64,000 nt of DNA from Alistipes sp. (GTDB taxonomy: Bacteria > Bacteroidota > Bacteroidia > Bacteroidales > Rikenellaceae): assembly GCA_017436185.1 (NCBI GenBank), contig JAFSDP010000018.1, positions 1 to 64,000 of the forward strand. The letters are read 5' to 3'. Below, in pieces: positions 41,467 through 50,844 of the stretch. The stretch's first letter is position 1. Each line of letters starts with the position of its first letter. The position numbers and the translations under genes were made by a program. Under the pieces are notes generated by a model, which was not told the origin of the DNA, did no database searches, and worked only from the letters and a program-made list of their open reading frames with translations.

Positions 41467-44094
41467 CTATTTGAGCGCCTCCAACTGGGCCTTGATGGCG
41501 GCAATTTTTGCCTCGGCATCCGACTTCTTGGCACGCTCGTTGGCGACCACCTTCTCGGGGGCGTTCTGTACGAAACGCTCGTTCGAGAGTTTGGCCATCA
41601 CGCTCTTCAGGAAGCCCTCGTAGTAGGCCAAATCCTGCTCGAGCTTGGCACGCTCGGCCTCGGTGTCGATCATGCCGGCCAGCGGTACGAAGTACTGCGT
41701 GGTCTTGACGATGAAGGCTGCAGCGGCGGCATCCTTCTCGGTCGTCGGCTCAATCTTGTCGAGGTTGGCCATCTTGATGATGACGGGGGCCAACTCGGCG
41801 GGGTAGTTCTCATCCACGACCACACGCAGCGTCAGGGCCTCCTTGCGGGGCAGGTTCTTCTGGTTGCGGATGTTACGCACGGCCGAGATTACCTCGCGAG
41901 CCAACTCGAAGCGGGCCAAAATGCCGGGCTTCTCCTCCGAGGCGGCGGGCATCTGTGCCACGCAGATCGACTCGCCCTCGGCACGGGGTGCCAGGTCTTG
42001 CCAAATCTCCTCGGTGATGAAGGGCATAAAGGGGTGCAGCGTACGCATCAGGGCGTCGAAGAAACGCTTGGTGGCCTCCATCGTGGGGGCATCGATCGGC
42101 TCGCCGTAGGCGGGCTTCACCAGCTCGAGATAGACACCGCTGAACTCGTCCCAGAAGAGCTTGTAGAGGCTCATACAAGCCTCCGAAATGCGGTACTGCT
42201 TGAAGTCCGACTCCACCTCACGCAACGTGCGCGAGAGGACCTCGTCGAACCACTCGACCGCCAGACGGTTGTTCTCCGAGGTGGCCAAAGCGGGGTCAAT
42301 CTGCCAACCGTTCAAGAGGCGGTAGGCGTTCCAAATTTTGTTGCCGAAGTTGCGACCCTGCTCGCAGAGTGCCTCGTCGAACATCACATCGTTACCGGCC
42401 GACGACGACATCAGCATCGCCAGACGCACACCATCGGCACCGTACTGTTCGATCAGATCGAGCGGATCGGGCGAGTTGCCAAGCTGCTTGGACATCTTGC
42501 GACCGATCTTGTCACGCACGATACCCGTGAAATAGACGTTGCGGAAGGGCTCGGCCGAGCGGTATTCGTAACCGGCCATAATCATACGTGCCACCCAGAA
42601 GAAGATGATATCGGGACCCGTCACCAAATCGTTGGTGGGGTAGTAGTAGCGAATCTCCTCGTTGTCGGGGTTGCGAATGCCGTCGAAGACCGAGATGGGC
42701 CACAGCCACGACGAGAACCAGGTATCCAACACATCCTCGTCCTGACGCAGGTCGGCCAGCGTGAGGGTCTTATCACCCGTCTTGGCTTGTGCTTTGGCCA
42801 ACGCCTCCTCGGCCGTCTCGGCTACCACATAGCCACCCTTAGGCAGGTAGTAGGCCGGAATGCGCTGACCCCACCACAACTGACGCGAGATACACCAATC
42901 CTTGATGTTTTCCATCCAGTGGCGGTAGGTATTCTTGTACTTCTCGGGTACGAAGCGGATGATATCCTCCAATACGGCCTTCGTGGCGGGCTTGGCCAGC
43001 TCCTCCATCGAGAGGAACCACTGCATCGAGAGCTTCGGCTCGATGGCTACGCCCGTGCGCTCCGAGTAACCCACGTTGTTGGTGTAGTCCTCGGTCTTCT
43101 CCAACAGGTCGGCAGCCGCCAAATCCTTCTCAATCTGCTTGCGCAGCTCGAAGCGGTCCATACCGACATAGATGCCCACCTTGTCGTTGATGGTGCCATC
43201 GTCGTTGAAGATGTCGATGGTCTCCAGGCCATACTTCTCGCCCAGCATATAGTCGTTCACATCGTGGGCGGGGGTCACCTTCAGGGCACCCGTACCGAAC
43301 TCGATATCGACATACTCGTCACGAATCACGGGAATCGAACGACCTACCAACGGCACGATGACACGGGCATCAGCGCTCAGGTGTTGGTAGCGGGGGTCGT
43401 TGGGATTTACGCAGAGGGCCGTATCGCCCAGAATGGTCTCGGGACGGGTCGTGGCCACGATAAGGGCCTCATCCGACCCTTCGACCTTGTAGCGCAGGTA
43501 GTAGAGCTTGCCGTGCGACTCCTTGAAGATCACCTCCTCATCCGAAAGGGCCGTCTTGGCCGAGGGGTCCCAATTGACCATACGCACGCCACGATAGATC
43601 TTGCCCTTCTCATAGAGGTCGCAGAAGACCTTGATTACGCTCTGGGTGCGAGCATCGTCCATCGTGAAGCAGGTGCGGTCCCAATCGCACGAAGCACCCA
43701 GCTTGCGCAGCTGCTTGAGAATCACACCGCCATACTTCTCCTTCCACTCCCAGGCATACTTCAAAAACTCCTCACGTGTGAGGTCGGCCTTCTCGATGCC
43801 CTGCTCGTGCAGCATAGCCACCACCTTGGCCTCGGTGGCAATCGAGGCGTGGTCCATACCCGGTACCCAGCAGGCGTTCTTGCCCATCATACGGGCACGA
43901 CGCACCAGCACGTCCTGCAACGTGTTGTTGAGCATATGGCCCATATGGAGCATACCCGTCACATTGGGGGGCGGGATGACGATGGTATAGGGCTCGCGGT
44001 GGTCAATCTCGGAGTGGAACAATTTTTGGTCGATCCAATACTGATACCACTTGGACTCCAACTGTCCGGGGGTGTATTTGTCTGCAATCTGCAT
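41467..44094 (-). CDS. valS: Valyl-tRNA synthetase
   Basis: An 875-residue class I synthetase that charges tRNA-Val. The HIGH-type motif lies in [13 protein letters not shown] at residues 41-53. The KMSKS-type motif reads KMSKQ at 533-537, with Gln in the last place. The C-terminal coiled-coil (about 810-875) rich in Glu/Lys/Ala that binds tRNA is present. The start is ATG 44094 ([10 protein letters not shown]); a further 15 codons upstream are in frame but overlap the promoter at 44148-44155 too closely. Confidence 0.94.
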   Translation of the reverse strand: MQIADKYTPGQLESKWYQYWIDQKLFHSEIDHREPYTIVIPPPNVTGMLHMGHMLNNTLQDVLVRRARMMGKNACWVPGMDHASIATEAKVVAMLHEQGIEKADLTREEFLKYAWEWKEKYGGVILKQLRKLGASCDWDRTCFTMDDARTQSVIKVFCDLYEKGKIYRGVRMVNWDPSAKTALSDEEVIFKESHGKLYYLRYKVEGSDEALIVATTRPETILGDTALCVNPNDPRYQHLSADARVIVPLVGRSIPVIRDEYVDIEFGTGALKVTPAHDVNDYMLGEKYGLETIDIFNDDGTINDKVGIYVGMDRFELRKQIEKDLAAADLLEKTEDYTNNVGYSERTGVAIEPKLSMQWFLSMEELAKPATKAVLEDIIRFVPEKYKNTYRHWMENIKDWCISRQLWWGQRIPAYYLPKGGYVVAETAEEALAKAQAKTGDKTLTLADLRQDEDVLDTWFSSWLWPISVFDGIRNPDNEEIRYYYPTNDLVTGPDIIFFWVARMIMAGYEYRSAEPFRNVYFTGIVRDKIGRKMSKQLGNSPDPLDLIEQYGADGVRLAMLMSSSAGNDVMFDEALCEQGRNFGNKIWNAYRLLNGWQIDPALATSENNRLAVEWFDEVLSRTLREVESDFKQYRISEACMSLYKLFWDEFSGVYLELVKPAYGEPIDAPTMEATKRFFDALMRTLHPFMPFITEEIWQDLAPRAEGESICVAQMPAASEEKPGILARFELAREVISAVRNIRNQKNLPRKEALTLRVVVDENYPAELAPVIIKMANLDKIEPTTEKDAAAAAFIVKTTQYFVPLAGMIDTEAERAKLEQDLAYYEGFLKSVMAKLSNERFVQNAPEKVVANERAKKSDAEAKIAAIKAQLEALK

Positions 44095-44147
44095 AGTTGT
44101 GATGGTTGAATTTGCGTTTAACGGTGCGCCGTGGCGCATTTGAGCTG

Positions 44148-44155
44148 CAAAGTTA
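44148..44155 (-). promoter_or_regulatory. Bacteroidota -7 box for valS
   Basis: The minus strand reads TAACTTTG, 53 nt upstream of the valS ATG. It is divergent from the lon -7 box 43 nt away. Confidence 0.6.
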
Positions 44156-44198
44156 TTAACATTCTGTTAAAGTTAAAATAAAATCGCCGAAAAAACGT

Positions 44199-44206
44199 TA
44201 CCTTTG
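44199..44206 (+). promoter_or_regulatory. Bacteroidota -7 box for lon
   Basis: TACCTTTG, 25 nt before the lon ATG. No heat-shock operator such as a CIRCE repeat was seen near it. Confidence 0.6.
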
Positions 44207-44231
44207 TGGCGATTTACTTCACAGAGAAACT

Positions 44232-46661
44232 ATGAATAAGAAAGATAAAATAGAAAAAATCGAGATTGACGACGTAAACCTGTCGGCCGAACTCTTGGAC
44301 GGTCGCCATCGGGTCATCCCCATCGTAACGGGCGATGACGAGCCGATGGAGGAGGTGGAGGTACCCGAGGTGCTTCCCATCCTGACGCTGCGTTCGTCGG
44401 TTCTCTTTCCCGGAGCCATCACCCCCATCACCGTAGGCCGTGACAAGTCGATTGCCTTGGTGCGTGCCGTCAATGAAGAGGGGGGTATGCTGGGTGCCGT
44501 GCTGCAGCGTGAGAGCGAAATCGAGAATCCCACCCCCGCCGATATGTATCGGGTGGGTACGTCGGCCCGCATCATCAAAATTTTGGAGATGCCCAACGGC
44601 AACCTGACCGTCATCCTGAATGGTCTGCAGAAGATTGAGGTGGGCGAGTATGTCTCGACCGAGCCCTACTTCAAGGCCCGAGTGACGGCCCTGCGTGATA
44701 CGACCCCCGATTTGAAGAGTTTGGAGTTCGAGGCCCTGGTCGATTCGATTCGCGAGACGGCCCTCGGCATCATCAACATCTCGCCCACGATGCCCAAGGA
44801 GGCCGCTTTTGCCATCAAGAACATCGACTCGAAGCGAGGCATCATCAACTTCATCTGCTCGAATATGGAGCTTTCGGACGACGACCGTCAGGCCCTCTTG
44901 GAGGCCCCCGGTCTGTTGGCCCGTGCCCGCAAACTGCTCGAGATTCTGATTCGTGAGCAGCAGTTGGCCGAGCTGAAGAGCGAGATTCAGGAGCGTGTGA
45001 AGCAGGAGATCGACAAGCAGCAGCGTGACTACTACCTGCAACAGCAGATGCGTACCATTCAGGAGGAGTTGGGCGATACGACCGATGCCGAGCTGAAGCG
45101 TCTGGAGGAGGCCGCCAAAAAGAAGAAGTGGCCCGAGGAGGTGCAAAAGCTCTTCGAGAAGGAGCTGCTGAAGTTGGAGCGCATCAACCCCGCTGTGGCC
45201 GAATATACGGTGCAAATCACCTACCTGGAGCTGCTGTTGGAGCTGCCCTGGGGCGAATATACCACCGACAACCTCGACCTGAAGGCTGCCCGTGAGCAGT
45301 TGGATCGTGACCACTTCGGCTTGGAGGAGGTCAAGGACCGCATCTTGGAGCACCTGGCCGTCATCAAACTCAAAGGCGATTTGAAGTCGCCCATCCTCTG
45401 CCTCTACGGCCCTCCGGGTGTGGGTAAAACCTCGTTGGGTAAGAGCGTGGCGGCTGCCCTGGGTCGTAAGTTCGGCCGTATCTCGTTGGGCGGTCTGCAC
45501 GATGAGTCGGAGATTCGCGGTCACCGCCGCACCTACATCGGTGCGATGCCGGGTCGTATCATCCAGACCATCAAGCGTTGCGGCTCGTCGAATCCGGTCA
45601 TCATCCTCGACGAGGTGGATAAACTCACCGTCTCGAACCACGGCGACCCCTCGAGTGCGCTGTTGGAGGTGCTTGACCCCGAGCAGAATACCACCTTCCA
45701 CGACAACTACATCGATGTGGAGTACGACCTGTCGAAGGTCCTCTTCATCGCTACGGCCAACAATATCCAGAACATTGCTCCGGCCCTGCGTGACCGTATG
45801 GAGATGATCAACATCCCCGGCTACCTGATGGAGGAGAAGTGCAGCATCGCCTCGCAGCACCTGGTGGCCAAGCAGTCGGAGGCACACGGCCTGAAGGCCG
45901 AGCAGTTCCAATTGGAGCAGAGCACCATCGAGCAGATTATCAGCGGCTATACCCGTGAGGCGGGTGTCCGTTCGCTCGACAAGCAGCTGGCCAAGTTGGC
46001 CCGTGCCCGTGCCAAGCAGGTGGCCTTCGAGGAGGAGTTCTCGCCCACGATGACCGCCGACGAGGTGGTGAAGGTGCTGGGTATGCCCAAATTCCTCAAG
46101 GAGGAGTACGAGGTGGCCGGTATGGCAGGCGTCGTGACGGGTCTGGCCTGGACCGAGGTGGGAGGCGATATCCTCTACATCGAGTCGTGCCTGACACCCG
46201 GCAAGGGCGGTCTGTCGCTGACGGGTCACCTGGGCGATGTGATGAAGGAGTCGGCCCAGATTGCGCTGGAGTGGGTCAAGGCCCACCACGAGGAGCTGGG
46301 TATCGAGGTCGAGAAGTTCGAGAAGTATGATGTTAATATCCACGTGCCCGAGGGGGCGATTCCGAAGGATGGTCCCTCGGCAGGTATCACGATGGTGACG
46401 TCGCTCGTCTCGACCTTCACGGGTCGCCTGGTGAAGGAGCGTCTGGCTATGACGGGCGAGACGACGCTGCGTGGCCGTGTGATGCCCGTAGGCGGTGTGA
46501 AGGAGAAGGTGCTGGCCGCCAAGCGTGCAGGCATCACCCAAATCATCCTCTCGGAGGAGAACCGCAAGGATGTGGCCGAGATCAAGGCCGAGTACATCGC
46601 CGGTTTGGAGTTCCATTATGTCAGAACCAACGACGAGGTGTTGCGCCTCGCCCTTATATAA
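44232..46661 (+). CDS. lon: ATP-dependent protease Lon
   Basis: An 809-residue LonA protease that degrades damaged and regulatory proteins in the cytosol. The N-terminal substrate domain (about 45-245) is followed by a coiled-coil, the AAA+ domain with Walker A GPPGVGKT near 393, and the protease domain with the Ser716-Lys759 dyad (PKDGPSAG and GGVKEKVLAA). It has its own promoter. kdsB begins 6 nt after its stop, so lon and the Kdo genes may share a transcript. Confidence 0.95.
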   Translation: MNKKDKIEKIEIDDVNLSAELLDGRHRVIPIVTGDDEPMEEVEVPEVLPILTLRSSVLFPGAITPITVGRDKSIALVRAVNEEGGMLGAVLQRESEIENPTPADMYRVGTSARIIKILEMPNGNLTVILNGLQKIEVGEYVSTEPYFKARVTALRDTTPDLKSLEFEALVDSIRETALGIINISPTMPKEAAFAIKNIDSKRGIINFICSNMELSDDDRQALLEAPGLLARARKLLEILIREQQLAELKSEIQERVKQEIDKQQRDYYLQQQMRTIQEELGDTTDAELKRLEEAAKKKKWPEEVQKLFEKELLKLERINPAVAEYTVQITYLELLLELPWGEYTTDNLDLKAAREQLDRDHFGLEEVKDRILEHLAVIKLKGDLKSPILCLYGPPGVGKTSLGKSVAAALGRKFGRISLGGLHDESEIRGHRRTYIGAMPGRIIQTIKRCGSSNPVIILDEVDKLTVSNHGDPSSALLEVLDPEQNTTFHDNYIDVEYDLSKVLFIATANNIQNIAPALRDRMEMINIPGYLMEEKCSIASQHLVAKQSEAHGLKAEQFQLEQSTIEQIISGYTREAGVRSLDKQLAKLARARAKQVAFEEEFSPTMTADEVVKVLGMPKFLKEEYEVAGMAGVVTGLAWTEVGGDILYIESCLTPGKGGLSLTGHLGDVMKESAQIALEWVKAHHEELGIEVEKFEKYDVNIHVPEGAIPKDGPSAGITMVTSLVSTFTGRLVKERLAMTGETTLRGRVMPVGGVKEKVLAAKRAGITQIILSEENRKDVAEIKAEYIAGLEFHYVRTNDEVLRLALI

Positions 46662-46667
46662 ATAGGT

Positions 46668-47423
46668 ATGAAGTTTATTGCAATCATTCCTGCCCGTTAC
46701 GCTTCGACCCGTTTTCCGGGCAAACCGCTCGCTATGCTGGGGGGTAAGACGGTCATTCAGCGGGTCTATGAGCAGGTGCGTGGCGTCTTGGACGAGGCGG
46801 TCGTGGCGACCGACGATGAGCGTATCTTTGCCGCCGTTGAGGCCTTTGGTGGCAAGGCGGTGATGACCTCCTCGGCCCACCGCAGTGGTACGGATCGTTG
46901 CCGTGAGGCCTTCGAGAAGATGGGCGAGGGGTACGATGTGGTGGTCAATGTGCAGGGCGACGAGCCCTTCATTCAGCCCGCCCAGTTGGAGTCGTTGAAG
47001 TGCTGCTTTTTGAATCCTGCAACCCAGATTGCCACCCTCGTAAAGCCCTTTACGGAGGCCGACGGCTTGGCGGCACTCGAGAATCCCAACTCGCCGAAGG
47101 TGGTGCTCGATAACGAGGGGTGCGCCCTCTACTTTTCCCGCTCGGTGGTGCCCTACCTGCGTGGCGTGGAGCGCAATGAGTGGCTCAAGCACCACACCTT
47201 TTACAAACATATCGGCATCTATGCCTTCCGTGCCGAGGTGCTGAAGGCGGTCGCAGACCTGCCGCAATCGACGCTGGAACTTAGCGAGAGCTTGGAGCAG
47301 TTGCGTTGGCTCGAGAATGGCTACAAAATCGGGGTGGGCATCACGCAGATGGAGACCATCGGCATCGATACGCCCGAAGATTTGGCCAAGGCCGAGGCCT
47401 TCCTGATGGCTCGTGACCATTAA
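46668..47423 (+). CDS. kdsB: 3-deoxy-manno-octulosonate cytidylyltransferase
   Basis: A 251-residue enzyme that joins CTP and Kdo into CMP-Kdo for lipopolysaccharide core synthesis. It carries [16 protein letters not shown] at the N-terminus, [10 protein letters not shown] for metal and nucleotide binding, and the late GIDTPEDL motif. It begins 6 nt after lon and ends 11 nt before kdsA. Confidence 0.94.
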   Translation: MKFIAIIPARYASTRFPGKPLAMLGGKTVIQRVYEQVRGVLDEAVVATDDERIFAAVEAFGGKAVMTSSAHRSGTDRCREAFEKMGEGYDVVVNVQGDEPFIQPAQLESLKCCFLNPATQIATLVKPFTEADGLAALENPNSPKVVLDNEGCALYFSRSVVPYLRGVERNEWLKHHTFYKHIGIYAFRAEVLKAVADLPQSTLELSESLEQLRWLENGYKIGVGITQMETIGIDTPEDLAKAEAFLMARDH

Positions 47424-47434
47424 AAGCTGACACT

Positions 47435-48184
47435 ATGAAACTTATCGCCGGTCCGTGTGTGATTGAATCGGCCGAGCTGCTCGACAAGGTGGCAGCCCGC
47501 CTGGTGGAGATCAACCGTAGTTTGGGGACCGAGATTATCTTTAAGGCCTCGTTTGATAAGGCCAATCGCACCTCCATTCACTCGTTTCGTGGCCCCGGCT
47601 TGGAGCGAGGACTGCAACTGCTTGCCGATGTGAAACAACGGTGGGGCTTGTCGCTTTTGACCGACATCCACGAAGCGTGGCAGGCCGAGGCGGTGGGTCA
47701 GGTGGTTGATGTGGTACAGATTCCCGCCTTTCTGTGTCGTCAGACCGACCTGCTGGTGGCGGCGGCACGTACAGGGCGAATTGTCAATATCAAGAAGGGA
47801 CAGTTTCTCTCGGGAGCCGATATGCGCTACCCGGTCGAGAAGGCCCGTGAGGCGGGTGCCCGTGAAATCTGGCTCACGGAGCGTGGCAACTCGTTTGGTT
47901 ACAACAATCTGGTGGTCGATTTTCGCAACATTGCCGATATGACCCGCTTGGTCGATACGGTGGTGATGGATTGCACCCACTCGGTGCAACGCCCCGGCGC
48001 AGGCAACGGTACGACGAGTGGCAATCGCGAGTTTGTCCCTTCGATGGCGCTGGCAGCCAAGGCCTTCGGCGCCAATGGTTACTTCTTTGAGGTCCATCCT
48101 GACCCCGATACGGCGCTCTCCGATGGACCGAATATGTTACCCCTCGATGAGTTGGAAGGGGTTATTAAACAACTGATGCAATGA
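47435..48184 (+). CDS. kdsA: 3-deoxy-8-phosphooctulonate synthase (metal-dependent class)
   Basis: A 249-residue enzyme that condenses phosphoenolpyruvate with arabinose 5-phosphate to Kdo 8-phosphate. The N-terminal AGPCVIES contains Cys8. Enzymes with Cys here, such as that of Aquifex, need a divalent metal, while metal-free ones such as E. coli KdsA have Asn. Matching metal ligands are present later (FFEVHPDPD, SDGPNM). The N-terminus is short compared with E. coli. Its stop overlaps the kdsD start by 4 nt. Confidence 0.93.
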   Translation: MKLIAGPCVIESAELLDKVAARLVEINRSLGTEIIFKASFDKANRTSIHSFRGPGLERGLQLLADVKQRWGLSLLTDIHEAWQAEAVGQVVDVVQIPAFLCRQTDLLVAAARTGRIVNIKKGQFLSGADMRYPVEKAREAGAREIWLTERGNSFGYNNLVVDFRNIADMTRLVDTVVMDCTHSVQRPGAGNGTTSGNREFVPSMALAAKAFGANGYFFEVHPDPDTALSDGPNMLPLDELEGVIKQLMQ

Positions 48185-49146
48185 CCGATAATCTCAAACA
48201 ACAGCTCTTGAATGCAGCACGCCGTGCCATCCGCACCGAATGTGAATCGTTGGCTGCGTTGGAGCGCAAAATAGACGATAATTTTGCCCGGGCCGTTCAG
48301 ACGATTCTTGCCTCTTCGGGAAAGTGTATCATCACCGGTATGGGCAAGTCGGGCTTGGTTGGGCGCAAAATTGCTGCTACACTCGCCTCGACGGGTACTC
48401 CGAGTTTCTTTCTTCATCCGGGTGAGGCCTTTCACGGCGACCTGGGTATGATCTCGAAGGAGGATGTGGTGGTGGCCCTCTCCTATTCGGGGGAAACGGA
48501 TGAGGTGTTGAAAATTGTCCCTTTCGTTCAGGCAAACGGCAATCGGTTGGTGGCCCTCACCGGCAATCCCCATTCGACGTTGGCCCGCCACGCCGATATT
48601 CATCTTGATGTGGGTGTCGAACACGAAGCCTGCATTTTGCAGTTGGCCCCCACCTCTTCGACGACGGCCCAATTGGCTATGGGCGATGCGTTGGCGGTGG
48701 CATTGATGGAGGTGCGAGGCTTTACGAGTGTCGATTTCGCCCGCCTGCACCCGGGTGGCAGTCTGGGCCGCCGTCTGTTGATGACCGTAGGTCAGGCTAT
48801 GCGTGACCACGACCTTCCGGTGGTGGCCCCCTCTTGCTCGGCGGTGGAGATGATTCACACCATCTCGAAGGGCGGCTTGGGACTCATTGTCGTGGAGGAG
48901 CAGAATCGCATTGCGGGTATTGTGACCGATGGCGATGTACGTCGTGCTATGGAGCGTTTGAAAAGTGATTTCTTCTCCATCACGGCTGCCGACATAGCCA
49001 CCGTAAACCCCCGCACGATCGCTGCCGATGCCCGCCTTATCGATGCCGAGCAGTTGATGACTCGCTACAAGGTCACCTCGCTGTTGGTGGCCGATGAGGA
49101 GCAACACCTGCAAGGTGTGATTCAGATTTACGACATCAAACTCTGA
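48181..49146 (+). CDS. kdsD: Arabinose-5-phosphate isomerase (KpsF/GutQ family)
   Basis: A 321-residue isomerase that makes arabinose 5-phosphate from ribulose 5-phosphate, the first step to Kdo. A sugar isomerase (SIS) domain covers residues about 30-185 with TGMGKSGLVGRKIA and LHPGEAFHGDLGM; two CBS domains follow to the C-terminus. With kdsB and kdsA it completes most of the Kdo pathway in one operon. The start overlaps the kdsA stop. A terminator lies 53 nt downstream. Confidence 0.92.
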   Translation: MTDNLKQQLLNAARRAIRTECESLAALERKIDDNFARAVQTILASSGKCIITGMGKSGLVGRKIAATLASTGTPSFFLHPGEAFHGDLGMISKEDVVVALSYSGETDEVLKIVPFVQANGNRLVALTGNPHSTLARHADIHLDVGVEHEACILQLAPTSSTTAQLAMGDALAVALMEVRGFTSVDFARLHPGGSLGRRLLMTVGQAMRDHDLPVVAPSCSAVEMIHTISKGGLGLIVVEEQNRIAGIVTDGDVRRAMERLKSDFFSITAADIATVNPRTIAADARLIDAEQLMTRYKVTSLLVADEEQHLQGVIQIYDIKL

Positions 49147-49198
49147 TCGCAGCCTGGCTGCTTGGCTGCCTGTCCCCTTCGGCAAAACCGATTTGACA

Positions 49199-49234
49199 CA
49201 AAAAGCCCCCGACCGATTGGTCAGGGGCTTTTTC
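49199..49234. terminator. Bidirectional terminator between kdsD and the ferredoxin gene
   Basis: AAAAGCCCCCGACC (49201-49214) pairs with GGTCAGGGGCTTTT (49219-49232) with one mismatch, and is flanked by an A-run and a T-run. Confidence 0.85.
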
Positions 49235-49253
49235 ATTAGCGTTTTCGCACCAA

Positions 49254-49421
49254 TTACTCGGCAACGATAGCCTCGGTGGGGCATACGCTTGCGCACGAGC
49301 CGCAGTCGATGCACTTATCGGGATCGATGACATAGATGTCGCCGGCCGAGATAGCCTCTACGGGGCACTCGCCAATGCAGGTACCGCAAGCCAGGCACGA
49401 ATCGGTAATTCTGTAAGCCAT
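49254..49421 (-). CDS. 2[4Fe-4S] ferredoxin
   Basis: A 55-residue protein too short for usual ORF cut-offs. It has two complete clusters of four cysteines: Cys9, 12, 15 with Cys19-Pro, and Cys37, 40, 43 with Cys47-Pro. This is the classical clostridial-type bacterial ferredoxin, a low-potential electron carrier in the cytosol. The start is ATG at 49421, with a -33/-7 promoter at 49463-49493. It follows serS on the same strand but has its own promoter. Confidence 0.93.
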   Translation of the reverse strand: MAYRITDSCLACGTCIGECPVEAISAGDIYVIDPDKCIDCGSCASVCPTEAIVAE

Positions 49422-49462
49422 AATTGTAAAGTTTTAGAGTTTAATGTGTGTGTTTGTTATTG

Positions 49463-49493
49463 CAAATATAATACATTATTTGATAAAATCAAA
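49463..49493 (-). promoter_or_regulatory. Bacteroidota -33/-7 promoter for the ferredoxin gene
   Basis: On the minus strand TTTG (49490-49493) and TATATTTG (49463-49470) are 19 nt apart. The -33 box lies within the last codons of serS. Confidence 0.65.
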
Positions 49494-50747
49494 TCCTGTG
49501 TAGGGAATTAACACCTCGGGGATGCGGATTCCCTCCTCGGTTTGATTGTTCTCCAATAATGCTGCCACGATGCGGGGAAGTGCCAACGACGAACCGTTGA
49601 GGGTGTGCGCCAGCTGGGTCTTCTTCTGCTCGTCACGATAGCGGAGCTTGAGGCGGTTGGCCTGGAACGACTCGAAGTTCGACACCGACGACACCTCCAA
49701 CCAACGCTGCTGGGCCTCGGAATAGACCTCGAAGTCGTAGGTCAGGGCCGAGGTGAACGACATATCGCCGCCACACAGACGCAGGATGCGGTACGGCAAG
49801 CCCAGCGATTTAACGATCGACTCGACGTGCGCCACCATGCCGTCCAGCGCCTCGTACGAGTGGTCGGGGTGGGCCACCTGCACGATCTCCACCTTGTCGA
49901 ACTGGTGCAGACGGTTCAGACCACGCACATCCTTGCCATACGAGCCGGCCTCACGACGGAAGCAGGGGGTGTAGGCGGTCATCTTGACGGGCAGCTCTGC
50001 ACCCTCCAGAATCACATCACGGAAGATATTGGTTACGGGCACCTCGGCCGTAGGAACGAGGTAGAAGTTATCTGCTGTGGCATGGTACATCTGACCCTCC
50101 TTGTCGGGCAGCTGACCCGTACCGAAGCCCGAAGCCTCATTGACCATAATGGGGGGCTCGACCTCCTGGTAACCGGCCTTGGTGTTGCAGTCGAGGAAGT
50201 AGTTGATCAGGGCACGTTGCAGACGGGCACCCTTGCCCTTATAGACGGGGAAACCGGCACCGGTGAGCTTCACGCCCAGGTCGAAGTCGATGATGTCGTA
50301 CTTGCGGGCCAACTCCCAGTGGGGCAGCGGATTGGCGGGCAGCTGCGAGTAGTTCTCGTCGATCTTTACCACCACGTTGTCCTCGGCCGTGCGACCCTCG
50401 GGAACAATCTCGGCGGGGAAGTTCGGCAGCGAGACGATGGCGCTGTTCAACTGCTCCTGTACCGAAGCCGACTCCTGCTGCAGCTCGGCCGACTTCTGCT
50501 TCATCTGAGCCACCTCGGCCTTGGCAGCTTCGGCCTCCTCTTTGCGGCCCTGGCCCATCAGCATACCGATCTGCTTGGCAGCCTTGTTCTGGGCGGCCAG
50601 CGTGTTGTCAAGCTCGGTCTGGATGGCACGACGACGGTCGTCGAGGGCGATAATTTGCTCGATGATGGGTGCTGCATCGACACCCTTCTTGGCCAAACGG
50701 CGAACTGCCTCGGCCTTGTTGTCGCGTATTTGCTTGATAGTAAGCAT
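49476..50747 (-). CDS. serS: Seryl-tRNA synthetase
   Basis: A 423-residue class II synthetase that charges tRNA-Ser. The N-terminal about 105 residues form the antiparallel coiled-coil arm. The catalytic core shows class II motif 2 in FRREAGSYGKDVRGLNRLHQF and motif 3 near the C-terminus (NGSSLALPRIVAALLE). Length is usual. A -7 box lies 41 nt upstream, back to back with that of the U32 peptidase gene. Confidence 0.95.
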   Translation of the reverse strand: MLTIKQIRDNKAEAVRRLAKKGVDAAPIIEQIIALDDRRRAIQTELDNTLAAQNKAAKQIGMLMGQGRKEEAEAAKAEVAQMKQKSAELQQESASVQEQLNSAIVSLPNFPAEIVPEGRTAEDNVVVKIDENYSQLPANPLPHWELARKYDIIDFDLGVKLTGAGFPVYKGKGARLQRALINYFLDCNTKAGYQEVEPPIMVNEASGFGTGQLPDKEGQMYHATADNFYLVPTAEVPVTNIFRDVILEGAELPVKMTAYTPCFRREAGSYGKDVRGLNRLHQFDKVEIVQVAHPDHSYEALDGMVAHVESIVKSLGLPYRILRLCGGDMSFTSALTYDFEVYSEAQQRWLEVSSVSNFESFQANRLKLRYRDEQKKTQLAHTLNGSSLALPRIVAALLENNQTEEGIRIPEVLIPYTGFDFIK

Positions 50748-50787
50748 ATTTCAAGAAATTTGAGTTGCGTTTTCGGTTTACAATCGA

Positions 50788-50795
50788 CAAAATTA
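50788..50795 (-). promoter_or_regulatory. Bacteroidota -7 box for serS
   Basis: The minus strand reads TAATTTTG, 41 nt upstream of the serS ATG. Confidence 0.55.
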
Positions 50796-50817
50796 CAAAA
50801 CAATTCGCAAAAATGAT

Positions 50818-50825
50818 TATTTTTG
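50818..50825 (+). promoter_or_regulatory. Bacteroidota -7 box for the U32 peptidase gene
   Basis: TATTTTTG lies 19 nt before ATG 50845 and diverges from the serS promoter. Confidence 0.55.
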
Positions 50826-50844
50826 TGAAAAATTATCGCATTTA

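Noticed and set aside
42481..42498. Loss of the KMSKS motif in ValRS as a sign of inactivity
   Set aside because: KMSKQ keeps the two essential lysines, and the last position varies in active class I synthetases.
44199..44231. Heat-shock operator upstream of lon
   Set aside because: No CIRCE-type inverted repeat is present; only a standard -7 box is visible.
44214..47420. A 1068-codon open frame on the minus strand opposite lon and kdsB
   Set aside because: Antisense shadow of two well-recognised genes; its translation has no domain-like pattern.
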